From assembly GCA_965279405.1 (NCBI GenBank), contig OZ257157.1, forward strand, positions 4,278,001 to 4,342,000: a DNA stretch of 64,000 bases, read 5' to 3'. The DNA comes from CBDDIP01 sp965279405. Its GTDB lineage: Bacteria; Actinomycetota; Acidimicrobiia; Acidimicrobiales; Ilumatobacteraceae. Shown here one piece after another: positions 22,098-29,745 of the stretch (position 1 is the stretch's first letter; every line of letters begins with the position of its first letter). The notes under the pieces are model-generated. The model was not told the DNA's origin, made no database searches, and saw only the letters and a program-made list of their open reading frames with translations. Made by a program: the position numbers and the translations under genes.

Positions 22098-22883
22098 CGA
22101 GATCTTGTCGATCAGGCGCATGACGAGCAACCCGCCGAGGAAGATGATCGTGCCCCCCACCGCGTCGAGCCAGTAGTGGTTGGCCGTGACGACGATCGCG
22201 AAGAGGGTCAGCGCCGGGTACAGCACGCAGAGCGCTCTCGACCAACGGTGCGCGGCATAACGGTAGAAGACGACGGCGCACCACAGCGCCCATCCGAAGT
22301 GCAGGCTCGGCATGGCCGCGTACGGGTTGGCGATTGCCTTGGCTGGACCGGAGTGGTACGACCACAGCCCGCCGATGGTGTCGAGGGTGTCCTGGAAACC
22401 GTCCCACTGCCGCATGCGCGGCGGCGCCAACGGGAACGCCCAATACCCGATCAGTGCGAGCCCCGTCGTGGCGCCCAACAGGTTGCGCATCCGCCGGTAA
22501 CCCTCCGAGTGACGCAGGAACATCCAGATCAGCAGGCCCGCGGTGATGAGGAAGTGCAGGGTGCCGTAGTAGATGTTCATCGCCTTGATCAGCCAGCGCG
22601 CCGAGAGGCAGAACTGCTGCACCGCCTGTTCGGTGTAGATGTGCAACGTGCGTTCCCAGTGAACGAGCCGGTTCGAGTTGGCAAACGCGCGGGGCTGCAC
22701 GTTGCCGGTGGACGCGACGCCGCGGATGGTCGAGTACAGGTAGTAGAACGTCAGGACCATCGCGGCCTCGCGCACGACGCGGGAGCGCATCGATCGTTGG
22801 CGCTTGGCGGGCGCTTCGGCGACCTGCTCGCCCGTATCGTCCAGGCGCGACGAATCGTCGTCGACCCGGGCGTACGTATCCAT
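22062..22883 (-). CDS. PAP2 superfamily membrane phosphatase / inositol-phosphotransferase-like protein
   Basis: A 273-residue membrane protein with about five or six helices. It shows the C-terminal PAP2 signature PSLHFGWALW and, further on, HYWLDAVGG, which hold the two catalytic histidines and the aspartate. The N-terminal part (GNVQPRAFANSNRLVHWERT) resembles bacterial proteins related to the yeast AUR1 inositolphosphoryl-ceramide synthase group. Substrates would be lipid phosphates or polyprenyl phosphates on the outer membrane face. It is a second candidate, besides the HAD at 35688, for the phosphatase step of decaprenylphosphoryl-arabinose synthesis. Its end overlaps murJ. Confidence 0.82.
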   Translation of the reverse strand: MDTYARVDDDSSRLDDTGEQVAEAPAKRQRSMRSRVVREAAMVLTFYYLYSTIRGVASTGNVQPRAFANSNRLVHWERTLHIYTEQAVQQFCLSARWLIKAMNIYYGTLHFLITAGLLIWMFLRHSEGYRRMRNLLGATTGLALIGYWAFPLAPPRMRQWDGFQDTLDTIGGLWSYHSGPAKAIANPYAAMPSLHFGWALWCAVVFYRYAAHRWSRALCVLYPALTLFAIVVTANHYWLDAVGGTIIFLGGLLVMRLIDKISLRRRTAAAAKA

Positions 22884-22890
22884 CCGCGCG

Positions 22891-22896
22891 AGTGTA
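22891..22896 (-). promoter_or_regulatory. Leaderless -10 box of the PAP2 gene
   Basis: TACACT on the minus strand, 7 bases before the ATG at 22883. Confidence 0.5.
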
Positions 22897-22923
22897 GAGG
22901 CCCACCGCGGCGCGAACCGGCCG

Positions 22924-24429
22924 TTACGGGCGCAGGCGGTAGATCGTCAGACCGTCGACGACGGTGACCTGCTCGTAGCGGTCGGCCACGAACGCGGCGA
23001 GATCGGGGAACAGGCTGAGCGGGTAGTGCTCGTAGCCGAGCTGCGTCGACGACGAGGTGTCGACGACCACCGCCGGCGGGTGGGCGAGCAAGTCGTCGAT
23101 CATCAGCTGGTACGCACCCGGTGCGGCGGCCGACAGGGTGGCAGCCGGATCGTTGCGGCCGCCGGATCGACCGGTGACGAAGTCGGTGTGGACGAGCTTG
23201 CCGGCCGGCAGCCGATCGGCCTCGAGGAGCAGCTCGGGGTAGGAGCCCCACACGAACACGCGCTCGCCGGGTGCTGCCAGGTGGTCGATCTCCGCAGCGG
23301 CGCGGGTTGGGTCGGGTCGATCACGGAACGAACCTGGGACGAACAGCAGCGAGAAGGCGATCAACGCGGGTGCCGCCAGCCCGAAGATGGCCGGCCGTCT
23401 CCAGCGCGATCCGCTGGTCCGTTCGGCGATCTGGGCGAGCACCGGGATGGCCAGGACGACGAGGGGTGGAACCACCTGCAACCAGTAGTGGCCGAAGAAG
23501 CGGAACCCGGCGGCGACGGCACCGAGCCCGGTGAGCACCCACAACCACAGGTCGTGGTCGTCGCGGCTCACTCGATTCCCCGCTCCTCGGCGCCACGGGG
23601 GACGACGGCGCATGGCTACACCAGCGGCGACGACCACGGTGAGGTGCAGCGCGGCGAACCCGATCGTCGAGAGCACGGCTCGGCCGAGGGATGCACCGAA
23701 GCCGGCGGGCGCGAACACGAAGCCGGGGCTGTTGGTGACGTTCCACTCCCAGTACGAGCCGAACGGCGCGTACAACGCGGTCGTGGCGATGACTGCGCCG
23801 GCCGCGGCGAGCAGGACGGCGGCGTGACGCCAACGACCGCTGCGCCACACGGCGAACACGGCAGGGACGATCGCCAGCAGCCAGCTCTGGCGGCACAGGA
23901 TCGTCACGCCCAGTGCGGCGCCCGCAGCGCCCGCCCACGCGAGGGTGCCACGTCGTGACCAGAGCATCGCCGCGGTGCCAGGCAGCAGCGCGAAGTGGGC
24001 GTAGTTGGCCGCACCCGCGTCGGCGGGGTAGAGCGACATCACCGCCAGCACGAAGACGATCCCGCCGCACCACGCCGCGGTGCGACCCCATCGACGATGA
24101 GCGTCGGCGGCGACGAGCAATGCGGCGGCGGCGAGCGCCAGGGTGACGAGGACGCGCAGGGGGCGGACGTCGGTCGAACCGGTGAGGTCGAACGAGGCCG
24201 CGTACGACAGTGCCGGCAGCGGCGGCTTGCGATCGAAGATGTCGCGGTAGAGCGTGCCACCGGCGCGAACGACCATTCCTTGCACCCCGATCGCCGCTTC
24301 GTCGGGGTCGAACAACCGACGGGTGAACGTCGGGATCCGCAGTAGCACGGCGAGACCGACGATCGCCGACGCCAGTTGCCACGGGAAGCGATCGCGTTGG
24401 ACGTGCCCGTCGGGCTGCGCGGTCGGCAT
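22924..24429 (-). CDS. GT39-like (GT-C fold) membrane glycosyltransferase
   Basis: A 501-residue polytopic membrane protein. The N-terminal RRLFDPDEAAIGVQGMVVR carries the acidic pair in the first periplasmic loop that marks GT-C/ArnT-PMT enzymes, followed by LYRDIFDRKPPLPALSY. Roughly ten helices follow, then a soluble C-terminal domain from about residue 380. Such enzymes use polyprenyl-phosphate sugars as donors and act outside the membrane; the acceptor is unknown. It is divergent from a HAD gene, and both have TAGCGT boxes close to their starts. Confidence 0.8.
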   Translation of the reverse strand: MPTAQPDGHVQRDRFPWQLASAIVGLAVLLRIPTFTRRLFDPDEAAIGVQGMVVRAGGTLYRDIFDRKPPLPALSYAASFDLTGSTDVRPLRVLVTLALAAAALLVAADAHRRWGRTAAWCGGIVFVLAVMSLYPADAGAANYAHFALLPGTAAMLWSRRGTLAWAGAAGAALGVTILCRQSWLLAIVPAVFAVWRSGRWRHAAVLLAAAGAVIATTALYAPFGSYWEWNVTNSPGFVFAPAGFGASLGRAVLSTIGFAALHLTVVVAAGVAMRRRPPWRRGAGNRVSRDDHDLWLWVLTGLGAVAAGFRFFGHYWLQVVPPLVVLAIPVLAQIAERTSGSRWRRPAIFGLAAPALIAFSLLFVPGSFRDRPDPTRAAAEIDHLAAPGERVFVWGSYPELLLEADRLPAGKLVHTDFVTGRSGGRNDPAATLSAAAPGAYQLMIDDLLAHPPAVVVDTSSSTQLGYEHYPLSLFPDLAAFVADRYEQVTVVDGLTIYRLRP

Positions 24430-24438
24430 CGGCGCAGC

Positions 24439-24444
24439 ACGCTA
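24439..24444 (-). promoter_or_regulatory. Leaderless -10 box of the GT39-like gene
   Basis: TAGCGT on the minus strand, 9 bases before the ATG at 24429. It faces away from the box at 24465. Confidence 0.45.
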
Positions 24445-24464
24445 CCGGTCGACCGACGCGGCAG

Positions 24465-24470
24465 TAGCGT
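24465..24470 (+). promoter_or_regulatory. Leaderless -10 box of the HAD hydrolase gene
   Basis: TAGCGT, 8 bases before the GTG at 24479. Confidence 0.5.
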
Positions 24471-24478
24471 CGCCGCCC

Positions 24479-25132
24479 GTGGACTCGCCCGCAGCTGTGC
24501 TGTTCGACTTCGGCAACACCCTGTTCGCGCATGCGACGCTGAGCGCGACCGTTGCCTCGTGTGCGGCGGATGCCGGCGTGGTCGTCGATGCCGCAGCGCT
24601 GGCGGCGGAGATCGATGCAGCGGCGATGACCGTGGAGGAACGAGCGCTCGGACGCGACCTCGACGCCGCGGTGTGGGACTCGCGCTGGCGCGCGCTGTAC
24701 GGCTCGGCCGACCGGTGGTCCGCGGGCCTGGGTGAGCGGATCCACGTGGCGATGCACGATCCCGTGCAGTGGCACCCGTACGCCTCGACCACGAACGTCC
24801 TGCGCACGCTCAGCGCCGCCGGCGTGCGTCTCGGCGTCGTGTCCAACACGGGCTGGGACGTGCGCAGCGTGTTCCGCGCACACCACGTCGAGCACCTCAT
24901 CGACACCTTCGTGCTGTCGTACGAGGTGCAACTGGTCAAGCCCGACGTGCGCATCTTCCGCGCCGCGTGCGATCGCCTCGGCGTGGCGCCGTCGGCGACG
25001 CTGATGGTCGGCGACGACCCGCACGCCGACAGCGGTGCAGCCGTCGCCGGGATGCGCACGCTGCTGCTGCCCGTCGCCGCGCCGGGTTCGGACAACGGTC
25101 TGGATGCCGTGGTCCACCTGGCGACGTCGTAG
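24479..25132 (+). CDS. HAD superfamily hydrolase (subfamily IA-like)
   Basis: A 217-residue phosphatase-like protein. Motif I is AAVLFDFGNTLF (the second residue after the nucleophile Asp is Gly, as in many DxGxT-type HADs), motif II LGVVSNTGWD, motif III the lysine in LVKPDVRIF, and motif IV LMVGDDPHADSGAAVAGM. A helical C1 cap lies between I and II. The substrate is unknown. The GTG at 24479 starts immediately before motif I, as expected. Confidence 0.85.
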   Translation: MDSPAAVLFDFGNTLFAHATLSATVASCAADAGVVVDAAALAAEIDAAAMTVEERALGRDLDAAVWDSRWRALYGSADRWSAGLGERIHVAMHDPVQWHPYASTTNVLRTLSAAGVRLGVVSNTGWDVRSVFRAHHVEHLIDTFVLSYEVQLVKPDVRIFRAACDRLGVAPSATLMVGDDPHADSGAAVAGMRTLLLPVAAPGSDNGLDAVVHLATS

Positions 25133-25182
25133 CTCGCACCGGGTTCCGCGGCGCATCCGCGCGCGCGGCGAACGGAGAGGGG

Positions 25183-25188
25183 TAGCCT
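25183..25188 (+). promoter_or_regulatory. Probable -10 box of pyrG
   Basis: TAGCCT within GGTAGCCT. The pyrG ATG lies 44 bases downstream with GGAGG at 25217-25221 in between, so here the message would have a short leader and a ribosome binding site, unlike the leaderless genes. Confidence 0.45.
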
Positions 25189-25232
25189 GCGATCCCGTTG
25201 TCAGTTCGTCTGAAGCGGAGGTTGTGGTTCAC

Positions 25233-26885
25233 ATGCCCAAGCACATTTTCGTGACCGGAGGCGTGGCCAGCTCTCTTGGCAAGGGCCTCACCGCGTCATC
25301 ACTCGGTCGCCTGCTCAAGTTGCGTGGTCTGCGGGTGACGATGCAGAAGCTCGACCCGTACATCAACGTCGACCCGGGCACGATGAACCCGTTCGAGCAC
25401 GGCGAGGTGTTCGTCACCGACGACGGTGGCGAGACCGACCTCGACCTCGGCCACTACGAGCGCTTCATCGACGAACCGCTCACCCGCGACTCGAACGCGA
25501 CCACCGGCAGCATCTACCAGGCGGTCCTCGCCGCCGAGCGCCGCGGCGACTACCTCGGCAAGACCGTGCAGGTGATCCCGCACATCACCGACGAGATCCG
25601 CCGGCGGATCAAGCGCCTGGCCACCGAGGACGTCGACGTGGTCATCACCGAGGTCGGCGGCACCGTCGGCGACATCGAGATCCTCCCGTTCCTCGAGGCG
25701 ATCCGTCAGTTCCGCAAGGACGCCGGGCGCGACAACGTCTGCTACATCCACGTCACGCTGGTGCCGTTCATCGGCCCGAGCGGCGAGCAGAAGACGAAGC
25801 CGACGCAGCACAGCGTGACCGAGCTGCGCAGCCGTGGCATCCAACCGGACGTGATCGTGTGCCGCAGCGAGGAGCCGCTGAGCCCCAACCTGAAGCGCAA
25901 GATCTCCAACCTGTGCGACGTCGACGAAGGCGCCGTGGTCAATGCCGCCGATGCCCGCAACATCTACGAGCTGCCGCTGATCTTGCACGAGGAGGGCCTC
26001 GACACCACGGTGTGCGAGGTGCTGCGCCTCGATGCCCCGCTCGACCTGACGCCGTGGCAGGAGCTGGTCGACAAGGTCGAGTCGGCCGTGCGCCCGGTGA
26101 AGATCGGGCTCATCGGCAAGTACATCGACCTGCAGGACGCCTACCTGTCGGTGGTCGAGAGCCTCAAGCACGCCGGGTTCCACCACGGCGCCAAGGTGGA
26201 GATCGACTGGATCCAGGCGGAGGAGATCGAGGGACTGCTGGCAGCCGGTCGTCTGGCCGACCTCGACGGCATGGTCATCCCCGGCGGGTTCGGCGAGCGC
26301 GGCTTCGAGGGCAAGATCGCAGCCGCCGGCTACGCCCGCGAGCACGACATCCCCTGCCTCGGGCTGTGCCTCGGCCTGCAGGCGATGACCATCGAGTTCG
26401 CCCGCAACGTGCTCGGCATGACAGGCGCCAACTCGACCGAGATGGACCCGACGACGCCGTACCCGGTGATCGACCTGATGCACGACCAGCGTGACGTCAC
26501 CGACAAGGGCGGGACGCAGCGCTTGGGCGCGTTCTACGCGATCCTGCAGACCGGCTCGCGAGTGCACCAGGCCTACGGCGACCCGGTGGTCAGCGAGCGG
26601 CACCGTCACCGCTACGAGCTCAGCGCGCAGCTCAAGCCGAAGTTGGAGGCCGCCGGCCTGCTGTGCACCGGCCTGTCGCCCGACCGTCGTCTGGTCGAGT
26701 TCATCGAGCTCGCCGACCACCCGTTCTGGGTGGCCACCCAGGCCCACCCCGAGTTCAAGAGCCGCCCCGACCGCCCGCACCCGCTGTTCCGCGAGCTGAC
26801 CTACGCCGCGCTCGCCCGTCGCGAAGCGCGCACGCCGTTGCTGTCGCTCGTCGACGGCGACATCGCCAAGCCCTCCGTTGCCTGA
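25233..26885 (+). CDS. pyrG: CTP synthase
   Basis: Converts UTP to CTP with glutamine and ATP (550 residues). The N-terminal amidoligase domain opens with KHIFVTGGVASSLGKGL (P-loop) and MQKLDPYINVDPGTMNP. The C-terminal class I glutamine amidotransferase domain has the nucleophile cysteine in LGLCLGLQAMTIEF and the His-Glu pair in THPEFKSRP-like QAHPEFKSRP. GGAGG 11 bases upstream supports ATG 25233. The nudix gene starts 8 bases inside its end, so the genes are coupled. Confidence 0.97.
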   Translation: MPKHIFVTGGVASSLGKGLTASSLGRLLKLRGLRVTMQKLDPYINVDPGTMNPFEHGEVFVTDDGGETDLDLGHYERFIDEPLTRDSNATTGSIYQAVLAAERRGDYLGKTVQVIPHITDEIRRRIKRLATEDVDVVITEVGGTVGDIEILPFLEAIRQFRKDAGRDNVCYIHVTLVPFIGPSGEQKTKPTQHSVTELRSRGIQPDVIVCRSEEPLSPNLKRKISNLCDVDEGAVVNAADARNIYELPLILHEEGLDTTVCEVLRLDAPLDLTPWQELVDKVESAVRPVKIGLIGKYIDLQDAYLSVVESLKHAGFHHGAKVEIDWIQAEEIEGLLAAGRLADLDGMVIPGGFGERGFEGKIAAAGYAREHDIPCLGLCLGLQAMTIEFARNVLGMTGANSTEMDPTTPYPVIDLMHDQRDVTDKGGTQRLGAFYAILQTGSRVHQAYGDPVVSERHRHRYELSAQLKPKLEAAGLLCTGLSPDRRLVEFIELADHPFWVATQAHPEFKSRPDRPHPLFRELTYAALARREARTPLLSLVDGDIAKPSVA

Positions 26886-27465
26886 CGGGGCAGCGCCGTC
26901 CGGCGGCTTTCGTCATCTCGGTGACGAACTGGTCCACCAGGGGTACATCTGGCGCGTCGTGCTCGCCGACTTCGAGTCGCCCGACGGCGAGCGCTTCCGT
27001 CGTGACATCGTCCGCTCGCCGGGCGCTGTCGCGGCCGTGCCGTTGCTGGTCGATGCCGACGGCGTGCACTCGGTGGTGCTCGTTCGGCAGTACCGGCCGC
27101 CGTACGACGCGCACGTGATCGAGATCCCTGCGGGCATGCGTGACGTGGCCGACGAACCGGTCGAGGTGACCGCGGCGCGCGAGCTCGTCGAAGAGGTCGG
27201 CCTCGAGGCCGGCACGCTCGAACCGCTGCTGCAGTTCTACCCATCGGCGGGGATGACCGATTCGGTGCTGCACCTGTTCCTCGCCACGGAGCTGACGTCG
27301 GTGCCACGGGAGACGCACGGTCCGGAGGAGCGCGACATGGACGTGCTCACCGTCACGCTGGACGAGGCGATCGGCATGGTGCTCGACGGGCGGATCCACG
27401 ACGCCAAGACGATCATCGGGTTGCTGCTCGTCGATCGACGGCGGCGCGAGGGCACACTGGGCTGA
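26878..27465 (+). CDS. Nudix hydrolase, ADP-ribose pyrophosphatase type
   Basis: A 195-residue protein with a Nudix box: PAGMRDVADE followed by the canonical EX7REUXEEXGU part (ELVEEVGL). The stretch from the box glycine to the first glutamate is one residue longer than consensus. The VVLVRQYRPPYDAHVIEIPAG lead-in points to ADP-ribose or nucleotide-sugar pyrophosphatases (NudF type). The start is a TTG inside the pyrG end; the stop overlaps xerD (TGATG). The same pyrG-nudix-xerD order is seen in M. tuberculosis (Rv1699-1701). Confidence 0.9.
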   Translation: MPDGAAPSGGFRHLGDELVHQGYIWRVVLADFESPDGERFRRDIVRSPGAVAAVPLLVDADGVHSVVLVRQYRPPYDAHVIEIPAGMRDVADEPVEVTAARELVEEVGLEAGTLEPLLQFYPSAGMTDSVLHLFLATELTSVPRETHGPEERDMDVLTVTLDEAIGMVLDGRIHDAKTIIGLLLVDRRRREGTLG

Positions 27466-28391
27466 TGCCGATCACCGCAGCGGCGCCACCGGAGATCGAC
27501 GAGTTCCTCGTCTGGATGGTCGCCGAGCGCGGCAGGTCGGCCAACACGCTTGCCGCCTACCGGCGCGATCTGGACGGCTACGTCCACTGGCTGGGCGAGC
27601 ACGGGCACACGTTGGCCGACGTCGATCGCGCCGCGCTCGACGCGTTCGTCGGGACGCGTCGTGGGGTGGCCGCGCCGTCGAGCGTGGCCCGCCAACTGGC
27701 GGCGATGCGGATGCTGCACCGCTTCATGGTCGAGGAGGGGATGCGTCTCGACGATCCGACGGCGGACGTCAACGGCGTCAGGGTGCCGGCCGGGATTCCG
27801 CACCCGTTGAGCGAGGACGACGTCGTCAAGCTGCTCGGCTCGGTGACCGGCAACGAACCGATCGATCGACGCGACCGAGCGCTGCTCGAGCTGCTCTACG
27901 CGACGGGCGCACGGATCTCCGAGGCGTGCGGTCTGTCGCTGGGCGACCTCGATCGCGAGGAGCGCCTCGTGCGGCTGTTCGGCAAGGGCGCCAAGGAGCG
28001 CATCGTGCCGTACGGCAGCGCCGCGGCGCGAGCGATGGAGGACTGGCTCGGCCCCGACGGCCGGCCACGAGTCGTCCCCGGGCAGTGGGCGCGACGCGGC
28101 GATTCCGAAGCGGTGTTCCTCAACACCCGCGGGGCGCGGCTGAGCCGTCAGGCGGCGTGGGCCGTCGTCAAGACGGCGGGCGCGCGGGTCGGCATCACCG
28201 ACGGTCTGTCGCCGCACGTCCTGCGTCACTCCTGCGCCACGCACCTGCTCGATCACGGCGCCGATCTGCGCATCGTGCAGGAGCTGCTCGGTCACGCCTC
28301 GATCTCGACGACGCAGGTGTACACGAAGGTCAGCCAAGAGCGGCTGTGGCAGGTCTACCGCGACGCGCACCCTCGGGCGGCCAGCCGATGA
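27465..28391 (+). CDS. xerD: Site-specific tyrosine recombinase XerD
   Basis: Chromosome-dimer resolution recombinase acting at dif (308 residues). The N-terminal SAM-like DNA-binding domain covers about 1-105. The catalytic set is complete: Arg150 (TGARISEAC), Lys174 (GKGAKER), His251 and Arg254 (SPHVLRHSCATH), His277 (LLGHASIS) and the nucleophile Tyr286 (TTQVYTKVS). The genomic position in a housekeeping operon marks it as the resident XerD, not a phage integrase. It overlaps the HD gene by ATGA. Confidence 0.94.
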   Translation: MPITAAAPPEIDEFLVWMVAERGRSANTLAAYRRDLDGYVHWLGEHGHTLADVDRAALDAFVGTRRGVAAPSSVARQLAAMRMLHRFMVEEGMRLDDPTADVNGVRVPAGIPHPLSEDDVVKLLGSVTGNEPIDRRDRALLELLYATGARISEACGLSLGDLDREERLVRLFGKGAKERIVPYGSAAARAMEDWLGPDGRPRVVPGQWARRGDSEAVFLNTRGARLSRQAAWAVVKTAGARVGITDGLSPHVLRHSCATHLLDHGADLRIVQELLGHASISTTQVYTKVSQERLWQVYRDAHPRAASR

Positions 28392-28825
28392 AGGTGGCGC
28401 ACCTCCTTCGACGCTTCCTCGGCTCGCTGTCCGACCGCCCGCCTGCGGCCGCCGACGTGGTGTGGGCAGAAGGGTTCTTCAACGGCCCCGAGCAGGCGAT
28501 GTGGCGACGGATGAGCAACCCCGACCGGCGACACACGATCACCGTCGCCCGCCGCTTCGTCTCGCTCGCACCGGATGCACCCGCCGCCGCGGTCGCCGGA
28601 GCGCTGCTGCACGACATCGGCAAGCTCGACAGCGGCCTCGGCACGTACCGCCGAGTGATGGCCACGATCGTCGGCCCGCGCACGGCCGCGTTCCGCCGCT
28701 ACCACGACCACGAAGCCATCGGCGCAGAGTGGATCGCGGCGATCGGTTCGAGCCCGATCACCGTCGAGCTCGTCCGAGGCGAGGGTCCCTGGGCCGCCGC
28801 CCTCCGCGCCGCCGACCATGTCTGA
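28388..28825 (+). CDS. Small HD-domain protein
   Basis: A 145-residue HD-superfamily metal-dependent phosphohydrolase-like protein. His49 and the doublet His75-Asp76 in GALLHDIGKLDSG form the metal site, followed by YHDHEAIGAEWI. The family includes nucleotidases and cyclic-dinucleotide enzymes, but this minimal form has no known substrate. It is the last gene of pyrG-nudix-xerD-HD, joined to xerD by a 4-base overlap. Confidence 0.8.
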   Translation: MKVAHLLRRFLGSLSDRPPAAADVVWAEGFFNGPEQAMWRRMSNPDRRHTITVARRFVSLAPDAPAAAVAGALLHDIGKLDSGLGTYRRVMATIVGPRTAAFRRYHDHEAIGAEWIAAIGSSPITVELVRGEGPWAAALRAADHV

Positions 28826-28832
28826 TCCCCAC

Positions 28833-28896
28833 GGTCCCGGAACTGGATGTCCAGAACGCGGCACAGCCGCGCGTCAGACATCCAGTTCGCGGGTCC
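28833..28896. repeat. Large nested palindrome after the HD gene
   Basis: AACTGGATGTC (28841-28851) pairs with GACATCCAGTT (28877-28887). Inside is a second perfect hairpin, CGCGGC-ACA-GCCGCG (28857-28871), flanked by 5 bases on each side. Outside, CCCGG (28836-28840) pairs with C..CGGG (28888-28893) past one bulged base, and GG/CC further out. No T-run follows. It may act as terminator, RNA end protector or REP-like repeat. Confidence 0.7.
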
Positions 28897-28978
28897 AGCG
28901 GTTGCAGCGCGCGGTTGTCGTCTCGGACATGGTCTGCCGTGGCGCGCTGGCCGCGCGCTCGGTGTGATCCTCGCTCGG

Positions 28979-29295
28979 ATGTCGTCATCCGACTTCGCCG
29001 GGATCGTGTTCGCGCTGGTCGCCATGTACCTCGTGTGGCAGGTCCTCGTGATGGCGCTCGAGACGATCGTGCTGCTCGACACCTACCCGGCTCCACACGC
29101 TCGAACATCGTCGCGATCGTTCTCGCCACGACGCCCCGGGTAGCGCTGCTGATCGCGATCGTCGTCGATCTCGGTGCGGTGCTCGTCGCAACCGGGCTGC
29201 TGGTGCTGTCTGCGCTGACGTGGCTGCTCGCCGGCTGGTCGTTCGTGGCAAGCCGTGCTGTCGATCCGTCGGACCGTCGACATCTGACACGCTGA
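28979..29295 (+). pseudogene. Small membrane protein frame with an apparent -1 frameshift
   Basis: From ATG 28979 the frame encodes MSSSDFAGIVFALVAMYLVW and a further hydrophobic stretch, then degenerates to an arginine/serine-rich end at 29143. At about 29085-29095 the -1 frame takes over with NIVAIVLATTPRVALLIAIV and two more helices, ending in a TGA at 29293-29295 that overlaps the lipoprotein ATG (TGATG). Joined, the two give one membrane protein of about 105 residues with some four helices. The second part has no start codon of its own nearby. A real frameshift, programmed slippage or a sequencing error near the CCC run are all possible. Upstream, 28897-28978 holds nothing I can support. 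Confidence 0.5.
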
Positions 29296-29687
29296 TGCGA
29301 ATGCGGGTCGCAGCGATCGCCGTGCTCGTGATGTGTTGGCTCGTGTCGTGCTCGGACGATGCGCCAGTGCGGCCGGTGGCGAGTCCGTTCCTGCAGTGCG
29401 ATGGGAAGCGCAGCGGGACGTTCGAGGGCGACCTCATCGGGCCTGGGTTCGCATCGGCCGACCTCGCGCTCGACGACCGACTGTCGTACTACGTCGGTCG
29501 CTTCGGCGGTGAGCCGGTCGACTTCAACGAGCTCGTGCGCGGGTTGCGCATCGAGGGGCGGATCGTCGTGGTGGCCGTTGCGCACGCCGATCCCGCCGGC
29601 GGTTTCCTGTCCGACACGGTCCACGCCTGCGAGCCGTACGCGCCGAGCGAAAGCGGACCTCCGGCCACCGCACGGCCCGCCCCCTGA
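29295..29687 (+). CDS. Small putative lipoprotein
   Basis: A 130-residue protein with a lipoprotein signal peptide: MRMRVAAIAVLVMCWLVSC, lipobox LVSC with Cys19, followed by an acidic SDDAP. The mature part (FLQCDGKRSGTFEGDLIGPG) has two cysteines and no domain I recognise. The start overlaps the stop of the small membrane frame upstream, suggesting the two act together at the membrane. An upstream extension to 29220 lacks signal-peptide character and is rejected. Confidence 0.65.
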   Translation: MRMRVAAIAVLVMCWLVSCSDDAPVRPVASPFLQCDGKRSGTFEGDLIGPGFASADLALDDRLSYYVGRFGGEPVDFNELVRGLRIEGRIVVVAVAHADPAGGFLSDTVHACEPYAPSESGPPATARPAP

Positions 29688-29697
29688 TCTCCGTGCA

Positions 29698-29737
29698 TGG
29701 GCGCGAGACCGACGAGATGTCGTCGCGGGCGAGCCCA
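29698..29737. repeat. Palindromic element at the lipoprotein/trpS convergent junction
   Basis: TGGGC (29698-29702) and GCCCA (29733-29737) enclose CGACGA-GATG-TCGTCG (29710-29725). The element resembles the one at 40255-40294: both run ATGGGCGC ... GAGATGTCGTCG ... CCCAAG. Both lie between convergent genes. Confidence 0.6.
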
Positions 29738-29745
29738 AGGGAGAA

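Noticed and set aside
27465..28391. Tyrosine recombinase as sign of an integrated element
   Set aside because: It is the housekeeping XerD in a conserved pyrG-nudix-xerD context with no attachment site or phage genes around.
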